Assembly (NCBI GenBank): GCA_019425015.1 | Contig: JAHYYJ010000007.1 | Coordinates: 79,399 to 143,398 of the forward strand | Source: Collinsella sp. | GTDB lineage: Bacteria; Actinomycetota; Coriobacteriia; Coriobacteriales; Coriobacteriaceae | Direction: 5' to 3' | Length of the DNA stretch: 64,000 nucleotides | Shown: piece after piece, positions 58,812 to 64,000 of the stretch | How positions within the stretch are numbered: the first letter of the stretch is position 1 | Layout of the letters: the number at the start of each line of letters is the position of its first letter | Translations under genes and position numbers: made by a program | The notes under the pieces: generated by a model | Seen by the model: the letters and a program-made list of their open reading frames with translations, nothing else | Database searches by the model: none | What the model was told of the DNA's origin: nothing

Positions 58812-60017
58812 ATGAGCGGGCTGATTATCGATAGCGAAGCCTGTATCGGCTGCGGTCGCTGCGTTCGCGCCTGCGCCTCGGGCGGCATTGTGGTGGAGGG
58901 CGAGCGCCCCAATCGCTGTGCCCGCGTAACCGACGGCTGTATCCTGTGCGGCGGGTGCGTCGACGCCTGCCCCGTCAACGCCATCTCGATCGAGCGCGAC
59001 GAGGCCGCCGGCGCGGTAGACCTTGACGCATATCGAGACATTTGGGTCTTCGTGCAAACTGACAAGCACGATGCCGTGGCATCCGTGGCCTTCGAGCTCA
59101 TGGGCAAGGGACGCGAGCTTGCTGATGCCCGCGGCTGTCGCCTGGTGGCACTGGTCGGCATGAGCCCCGAGGGCTCGCTCGAGGACCTCGAACACCTGGT
59201 TTGTGCCGGCGCGGACGAAGTTCTGGTCTGTCGTGACGAGCGCCTGCGTCAGAACGACGCGGAGGTCTATGCTCGCCTGATCTACGATTTGGTGGCCGAG
59301 CGCAAGCCCGAGGCCATTCTGTACGGCGCGACCGCGTTTGGCCGCGAACTGGCACCCGGCGTTGCCGTGCGCCTGCAGACGGGCCTTACGGCTGATTGCA
59401 CGGTGCTTTCGGTGGATACGGAGACGGGTCTGCTGCAGCAGACGCGCCCGGCGTTTGGCGGCAACCTGATGGCCACCATTATCTGCCCCAACCACCGTCC
59501 TCAGATGGCAACGGTGCGCCCCGGCATCTTTAAGGCGCCCGAGTTTGACTATAGCCGCTCCGGCACGATTACCCAGGTAGTGCTTGCGGATGACGTTAAG
59601 GCCCGCGTCGAGATCTCGATTCCCGCCGAGGAGTGGGGACAGCAGGCCTCAATTGCCGATGCCGAGCGTCTGGTCGTGGTGGGCCGCGGCATCGGCTCCA
59701 AGAAGAATCTGCCCCTGATGCGAAAGCTCGCCGATGCCCTGGGTGCCGAGCTTGGTTGCACGCGTCCCATTGTGGAGGCAGGCTGGTTGGAGTATCGCCA
59801 CCAAATTGGCCAGACGGGTGTATCGGTCTCGCCCAAGCTCCTCGTGAGCATCGGTGTCTCGGGTGCTATCCAGCATCTCGCCGGCATCGGTGGGGCGGAG
59901 TGCATTGTTGCCATCAATGAGGACCCGGATGCCCCCATCTTCGGTGCCGCCCAGTACAAGGTCGTCGGCGATGCCGTTGAGATCGTTGAGGAACTGCTGG
60001 CTCAGCTCGAGTGCTAA
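58812..60017 (+). CDS. etfA: electron transfer flavoprotein alpha subunit fused to a 2[4Fe-4S] ferredoxin
   Basis: The 401-aa protein has an N-terminal ferredoxin domain with two complete CxxCxxCxxxC clusters (Cys11/14/17/21 and Cys43/46/49/53) and an EtfA body ending in the FAD-binding VVVGRGIGSKKNLPLMRKLADALG and ISVSGAIQHLAGI-like segments. This fusion is characteristic of confurcating lactate dehydrogenases such as LctC of Acetobacterium. The first bases follow the etfB stop. Its last four bases overlap the convergent HD gene. Confidence 0.9.
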   Translation: MSGLIIDSEACIGCGRCVRACASGGIVVEGERPNRCARVTDGCILCGGCVDACPVNAISIERDEAAGAVDLDAYRDIWVFVQTDKHDAVASVAFELMGKGRELADARGCRLVALVGMSPEGSLEDLEHLVCAGADEVLVCRDERLRQNDAEVYARLIYDLVAERKPEAILYGATAFGRELAPGVAVRLQTGLTADCTVLSVDTETGLLQQTRPAFGGNLMATIICPNHRPQMATVRPGIFKAPEFDYSRSGTITQVVLADDVKARVEISIPAEEWGQQASIADAERLVVVGRGIGSKKNLPLMRKLADALGAELGCTRPIVEAGWLEYRHQIGQTGVSVSPKLLVSIGVSGAIQHLAGIGGAECIVAINEDPDAPIFGAAQYKVVGDAVEIVEELLAQLEC

Positions 60018-60826
60018 GCGCTTGCCAGCCAGCGGCGCAGCTCGTCCTTAAGGCGGCTCCAGGTTGCCTGCGCGGCGGGGTCGGTAAAGGGTCGCGTAAT
60101 GCCAAAGGGCGCGTCGAGCAGGCGATAGATATCGCCTTGCTCGCGCGCCAGTGCACGGCTTGCCGGATGGACGAGCTCAAACATAAAGCAGATGAGCCCC
60201 ACCAGGTAGTCCGCCGGCTCGTTGCGCTCGTCACGCGCGACGCAGCGATGCTCGTCAAAGGCGGTAAGCGCCGGTGTCGAGAAGTGGCTGGCGAGAAACG
60301 TGTCCTCATCCACCTTGAGGATGGTGTCGACGGTGCTGTCGGCGATGGTGCGCATAATGTCAATCTTGTCGCCATCGCGCACGATCTCGCAGAAGCTCCG
60401 TGTACGGGTGTCGAGTTCCGTGGGCAGGCGAAAATCACTGTGGTGGGCGATGCTCGCGCGGATCAGTTCGTCCTCTGCCGGGTCATCGATAAAGTCGCGG
60501 ATGCTCGTTACGGCGGGTGCATCGGCGGGATTCTCGCCAAAGAGGACCTCGATGCCCAGCGCTGCATGGCTCATGCTCTCGGCGTCCTTAAAGGTGTCCC
60601 AGCGCCGCAACTGCTCAAAGCGGCCCATATCGTGTAGCAGGCCGCAAAGCCATGCCAGGTCAATATCTTCTGACGACCAGCCCTGCTCGCGCGCTACGGC
60701 ATCGCATGCCTCGGCCACGTGGTACGTATGCTCGATTTTGAGCGCGATGCGTGGGTTGGTGGCGTCGTAGGCATCGGTGTAGCTTTTGAAGGCCGCGCGC
60801 GCCCGGTCTCGATCGATAACTGTCAT
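60014..60826 (-). CDS. HD-domain phosphohydrolase
   Basis: The 270-aa cytoplasmic protein has an HD domain: His in KIEHTYHVAEA, the HD pair in WLCGLLHDMGRFEQ, HHSDFR, and the distal Asp in RDGDKIDIMRTI. Members hydrolyse nucleotides or phosphate monoesters. It is convergent with etfA and overlaps it by 4 bp. No partner gene suggests a substrate. Confidence 0.82.
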   Translation of the reverse strand: MTVIDRDRARAAFKSYTDAYDATNPRIALKIEHTYHVAEACDAVAREQGWSSEDIDLAWLCGLLHDMGRFEQLRRWDTFKDAESMSHAALGIEVLFGENPADAPAVTSIRDFIDDPAEDELIRASIAHHSDFRLPTELDTRTRSFCEIVRDGDKIDIMRTIADSTVDTILKVDEDTFLASHFSTPALTAFDEHRCVARDERNEPADYLVGLICFMFELVHPASRALAREQGDIYRLLDAPFGITRPFTDPAAQATWSRLKDELRRWLASA

Positions 60827-60857
60827 AATGACTTCCTAAAAAGTTGTGTCTTTCGAT

Positions 60858-60893
60858 CCGGTGGCAATTGTAGGTGAACTTTATTGCCACCGG
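60858..60893. promoter_or_regulatory. perfect inverted repeat between the HD gene and azlC
   Basis: CCGGTGGCAAT (60858-60868) and ATTGCCACCGG (60883-60893) are exact complements with a 14-bp loop in the divergent intergenic region. It has no T run, so an operator is more likely than a terminator. Confidence 0.5.
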
Positions 60894-60952
60894 TTGATAT
60901 TTCTGCTGCGTTGCAAGGCGCGCTGCAGACGACTTACCAGAATGGGAGTGGC

Positions 60953-61645
60953 ATGGTCCTTAGGATCTTTAAAATCGTCTGGCCAGTGATGCTTACCTAT
61001 GTTGCAATAGGCGCGCCGTGCGGAATGATCATGGGGCAGACGGGAATGGAGCCCTGGATGGTCTTTGCTCTGAGCAGCACGTTTGTGACGGGCAGCGGCC
61101 AGTTTATGATCTGCAACCTGTGGCTGGCGGGCGTGCCTGCAGCATCGATCGTCGCGAGCGTCGCCGCCATCTCCTCGCGCTTTGCGCTTTACTCGGCATC
61201 GATCGCACCCCATCTGGCGGGCGCCTCGAAGCGTCAGACGCTGGCTGTTGCCGCGACACTTACCGAGGAGGCATATGGCATCTCGCTTGCCAAGTTGGTT
61301 GAAGGGGAGGATTGGGGCCCGCGCGAGTCCTTTGTGCTCAACGTGATCCTTATCGCAACATGGGGCGTATCGTGTACGACGGGCGCCATCGTCGGCGCCG
61401 TTGTCGATGTTCCCACCGCTATTGCGAGTTTCGTCTGCACGTCGCTCTTTATCTGTCTACTCTTTTCGCAGCGGTTGTCGCGCGGCAACGTTGTCGCGGC
61501 GGTTTCGGGCGCGGTGTCCGTCGCCGTATGCAAGTTCTTGGGCCTCATGAATATTACCGTGCCGGCAAGCGTCGTGGTCGGCATTGCCATTGCGCTGGCG
61601 TGCGATGCTGTATTTGACGGAAGAGGTGCCCGCGATGCCCGTTAA
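60953..61645 (+). CDS. azlC: AzlC-family branched-chain amino-acid exporter, large subunit
   Basis: The 230-aa protein has the AzlC layout with VAIGAPCGMIMGQTGMEPW, STFVTGSGQF and about seven membrane helices. With AzlD it exports branched-chain amino acids. The ATG at 60953 is chosen because GGGAG precedes it. It overlaps azlD by 11 bp, so the two are translated together. Confidence 0.88.
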   Translation: MVLRIFKIVWPVMLTYVAIGAPCGMIMGQTGMEPWMVFALSSTFVTGSGQFMICNLWLAGVPAASIVASVAAISSRFALYSASIAPHLAGASKRQTLAVAATLTEEAYGISLAKLVEGEDWGPRESFVLNVILIATWGVSCTTGAIVGAVVDVPTAIASFVCTSLFICLLFSQRLSRGNVVAAVSGAVSVAVCKFLGLMNITVPASVVVGIAIALACDAVFDGRGARDAR

Positions 61646-61958
61646 CGAGTTCTTGGTTCTGTGGCTGTCGTCGTGGGCTGCTATCGCGTTCTTTCGCATC
61701 GCGCCGGCGTTCGCCTTGCGCGGGCGGACCCTGTCGCCCCGTATTACCGAGGCCCTGGGCTATATCCCGCCCGCTGCCTTTGCCGCGCTGGTCGCCAACG
61801 ACTTGGTGAGTCCCGGCGCGTTCGACGCGGGGCTCTGGCCTGCCTTGGTTCCCTGGATTGCGGCCGCCGGCGTCGTGGTCGTGGCGGTCAAGACAAAATC
61901 GATGCTGTGGTGCTGCGTCTCGGGCATCGTACTCTATATCGTCTTGAGCCTTATATAG
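61635..61958 (+). CDS. azlD: AzlD-family small subunit
   Basis: The 107-aa protein has four hydrophobic helices and the AzlD pattern (RIAPAFALRGRTLSPRITEALGYIPPAAFAALVAND, given here as its opening residues only for orientation). GGAAGAGGTG precedes the ATG at 61635, which overlaps azlC. It forms the AzlCD exporter. Confidence 0.85.
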   Translation: MPVNEFLVLWLSSWAAIAFFRIAPAFALRGRTLSPRITEALGYIPPAAFAALVANDLVSPGAFDAGLWPALVPWIAAAGVVVVAVKTKSMLWCCVSGIVLYIVLSLI

Positions 61959-62108
61959 GGGTGGCGTCGCGGGCGCCGAATCTCGTTCCATCCCAACTTG
62001 TCGAGTTTTTCACCGAGCTGGTCTATTTCTTCTGGTACCATGGTCAAACTTTACTGTAGCAAAGCGTGACGTGGGCTTTTGTATCCCGTCAGCGGAAATG
62101 GGGGTTTC

Positions 62109-63131
62109 ATGGCACAGGAAGCAACCACCAACGAGCAAAAGAAATTCAAGGTCCCGCGCATCCCGGGCGACATCATGATTTATCCGATGATCGTCGGTCT
62201 TTTGCTCAACACCTTCTGCCCGCAGGTTTTTGAGATCGGCGGATTCTTTACGGCTGCCTGCCGCGGTGGCTCCAATACCATTGTCGCCGCGATCCTGCTG
62301 TTTGTGGGCGCCGGCATCAGCTTTAAGTCCACGCCGGGTGCCATCAAGACCGGTATCGTCGTGCTGATCCCCAAGCTGGTCGTCGCAGCGGCTCTCGGCC
62401 TGGGCGTGGCATATTTCTTTAACGACAACTTCCTGGGTCTGAGCTCCGTGTCTATCATCGGCGGCATCACGTTTTGCAACATGGCGCTCTATACGGGCAT
62501 CATGGGCGAGTTCGGCGATGAGTCCGAGCAGGGCGCCGTCGGTATCCTGTTCTTTACGGCTGGCCCCGCCGTCACGATGATCATCCTCGGTGTTTCCGGC
62601 CTCGCCAACATTCCCATTGGCACCATTATCGGCTCCATCTTGCCACTCGTTATTGGCATGGTTCTGGGCAACCTGTTCCCGTTTATCAAGAACCTGCTGG
62701 TTCCCGGTGCCAATCCCGCGATTGCCGTCATCGGATTTCAGCTCGGTGCGTCCATGAGCCTGTCGAGCTTTATCACCGGCGGTATTTCCGGCATTCTGTT
62801 GGGCCTCATCACCCTCTTTATCGTTGGCCCCATCACCTTTGCCTTCGAGCGCTTGTGCGGCGGCAACGGCAAGGCCGCCGTTGCTTGCTCCACCATCGCC
62901 GGCACGGCTATGACCACGCCGGTTGCTCTTGCTGAGGTCGCGCCGCGCTATGCCGAGCTTGCGCCCACCGCGTATGCGCAGATCGCCACCGCCGTCATCA
63001 TCACGGCCATCATGGCCCCGATTCTGACCGGCTGGGTCGATAAGAAGTTCTGCCACGGCGAAGAGGATCTGTCGGTCGAAGGCGTCGAGGCTATTGAGGA
63101 GGCCGTCGCGACCGACATCGACGGCGAGTAA
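62109..63131 (+). CDS. kdgT: 2-keto-3-deoxygluconate permease, KdgT family
   Basis: The 340-aa membrane protein belongs to the KdgT family, with RIPGDIMIYPMIVGLLLNTF at the start, GGSNTIVAAILLFVGAGI, and ACSTIAGTAMTTPVALAEV near the end, about ten helices in all. It imports ketodeoxygluconate or a related uronate product. The ATG at 62109 follows GGGGG. No kdgK or kdgA gene adjoins it, so the pathway link is inferred only from the family. Confidence 0.85.
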   Translation: MAQEATTNEQKKFKVPRIPGDIMIYPMIVGLLLNTFCPQVFEIGGFFTAACRGGSNTIVAAILLFVGAGISFKSTPGAIKTGIVVLIPKLVVAAALGLGVAYFFNDNFLGLSSVSIIGGITFCNMALYTGIMGEFGDESEQGAVGILFFTAGPAVTMIILGVSGLANIPIGTIIGSILPLVIGMVLGNLFPFIKNLLVPGANPAIAVIGFQLGASMSLSSFITGGISGILLGLITLFIVGPITFAFERLCGGNGKAAVACSTIAGTAMTTPVALAEVAPRYAELAPTAYAQIATAVIITAIMAPILTGWVDKKFCHGEEDLSVEGVEAIEEAVATDIDGE

Positions 63132-63180
63132 TCGTCGACGCGAGTCAATCAAGCCGGCGTGTGCAATTCGCGCCGTATGG

Positions 63181-63220
63181 GCGCCCGAACGAGAGCTGTC
63201 TTGCAGTGACGTTCGGGCGC
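63181..63220 (+). terminator. hairpin after kdgT
   Basis: GCGCCCGAACG (63181-63191) and CGTTCGGGCGC (63210-63220) form a perfect 11-bp stem. The following T run is weak. A second short hairpin (ACCCCT/AGGGGT) lies at about 63239-63257. Confidence 0.65.
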
Positions 63221-63320
63221 TCTGCTATTATTCCCTATACCCCTGCGGAGTAGGGGTGTTTATTGCCCAGGCACGAATCGGGCGATTCTGACCACTTGGA
63301 TATTGAAGGGATGGCGTCTA

Positions 63321-63974
63321 GTGGTTAAGGCACTCAAGATCGAGATATTCCTGCTATGCATGATTGTTCTTATCGGGCTTGCCGCGCGAAGTCGTTGCTC
63401 CTTGTTCTCGAGCACCCAGCAGCTATTGTTTAGCATGCTTGGCTACACCTCTGCCGCGTACATATTATTCGATATGATCTGGACGCTTTCGGACGGTGTG
63501 GACGGCACGTTGGGCATTGCTGCCAACTGGATTTCCAACGCGGTTTCGTTTTCGCTCTTTGCTATCGCGTGTCTCATTTGGTTTATCTATTCCGAGACGG
63601 TGCAGGGTTCTCGTCTTTTGACCTCGCGCTATAGGGTGGTGCTTGTAGCGTTGCCTACGGCTCTGGTGGTCGTGCTGGCGTTTACCAGTTACTGGACGCA
63701 CGCCCTGTTCTATATCGATTCGCAGGGCGTGTATCGTCGCGGCTTTGCCTATATGATCCAGCCCATCGTCAGCTACTGTTACGTTATACATACGTCCCTG
63801 CATGCATTTGTGCAATCTCGCAGGGTCGAGAGCCTGCAGACGAAGGCCATCTATCGAACCTTGGCATTTTTCGCCATTCCGGCCCTGGTGGGCGGTACCT
63901 TTCAGGTCGTATACTCGGTGCCCGGCCTTTGTGTCGGCATAATGATTGGCTCTGTTAGACCAAGGTTGACATAA
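63321..63974 (+). CDS. 7TM-like membrane protein, possibly a truncated GGDEF/sensor N-terminus
   Basis: The 217-aa protein has about seven hydrophobic helices and no catalytic domain. The last part (YRTLAFFAIPALVGGTFQVV then PGLCVGIMIG) resembles the linker that, in Coriobacteriia GGDEF proteins, is followed by a signalling domain; here it ends abruptly with SVRPRLT and a stop. All three frames close just beyond, so no simple frameshift restores a longer protein. The GTG at 63321 is chosen for GAAGGG upstream. It may be a real short protein. Confidence 0.55.
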   Translation: MVKALKIEIFLLCMIVLIGLAARSRCSLFSSTQQLLFSMLGYTSAAYILFDMIWTLSDGVDGTLGIAANWISNAVSFSLFAIACLIWFIYSETVQGSRLLTSRYRVVLVALPTALVVVLAFTSYWTHALFYIDSQGVYRRGFAYMIQPIVSYCYVIHTSLHAFVQSRRVESLQTKAIYRTLAFFAIPALVGGTFQVVYSVPGLCVGIMIGSVRPRLT

Positions 63975-64000
63975 AAACGATGTCACCGCGAGGCGGTACC

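Noticed and set aside
62010..63152. Minus-strand frame of 380 codons opposite kdgT
   Set aside because: It translates to a Gly/Asp/Arg-rich sequence without structure, while the plus strand encodes a KdgT permease.

Overview
The window looks like a chromosomal segment of a gut Coriobacteriia bacterium, most likely a Collinsella (C. aerofaciens-like). This is inferred from the high GC content, the dense gene packing with clear AGGAGG-type ribosome binding sites, and the gene content: a bile salt hydrolase, LAATG-anchored surface proteins, an N-terminal-rubredoxin rubrerythrin, PTS and Kup transporters, and an Etf-linked lactate dehydrogenase. No database search was possible. There are no rRNA genes, no recognisable tRNA genes, no CRISPR array and no transposase.

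Layout. 1-4.3 kb: end of a HAD phosphatase, a LysR regulator, a MetE-like methyltransferase and a uracil permease. 4.3-10.5 kb (minus strand): an esterase, then two tandem paralogous beta-helix surface proteins beside a purine permease; a 14-codon remnant of the permease 3' end lies between the paralogues and records how the duplication arose. 10.7-20.5 kb: a deformylase-like protein lacking its catalytic Glu, bile salt hydrolase, Kup, a DMT exporter with divergent LysR, an HTH-aminotransferase fusion with its own operator array, a second deformylase and an MFS exporter. 20.6-21.5 kb: an acidic protein with a 20-fold RGG tail. 21.5-21.9 kb: a cluster of large hairpins. 21.9-25 kb: vitamin B6 synthesis (pdxT, pdxS) with divergent PdxR. 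25-26.6 kb: a predicted VSR-like nuclease bracketed by two copies of a 119-bp palindromic-ended element (third copy at 39.5 kb). 26.7-34.7 kb: rubrerythrin, an alcohol/aldehyde dehydrogenase pair, small proteins, a phosphoesterase, and an antiterminator-controlled PTS plus ChbG-type deacetylase operon.

34.8-46.3 kb holds housekeeping and RNA/DNA functions: a DUF2130 protein, a Ski2-like helicase, TrmB, another methyltransferase, a membrane HTH protein with a DUF4097 partner, Elp3 and a spermidine-synthase-like protein. 46.3-51.9 kb (minus strand) is a three-gene module: TerB-N/TerB-C protein, BrxD-like P-loop ATPase and Lhr-like SF2 helicase. This is the best candidate for a little-described DNA-processing or defence system. 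52-56 kb: a DUF554 membrane protein and a five-gene cluster of mostly secreted or anchored proteins of unknown function. 56.4-60 kb: FAD lactate/glycolate dehydrogenase, EtfB and ferredoxin-EtfA, matching an electron-confurcating lactate dehydrogenase. 60-64 kb: an HD hydrolase, AzlCD, a KdgT-type permease, and a 7TM-like protein that stops where a signalling domain might be expected.

A recurring theme is palindromic repeats placed exactly at gene 3' ends, where they supply or abut the stop codon (def-like gene, pdxR, the nuclease, the BrxD-like ATPase).
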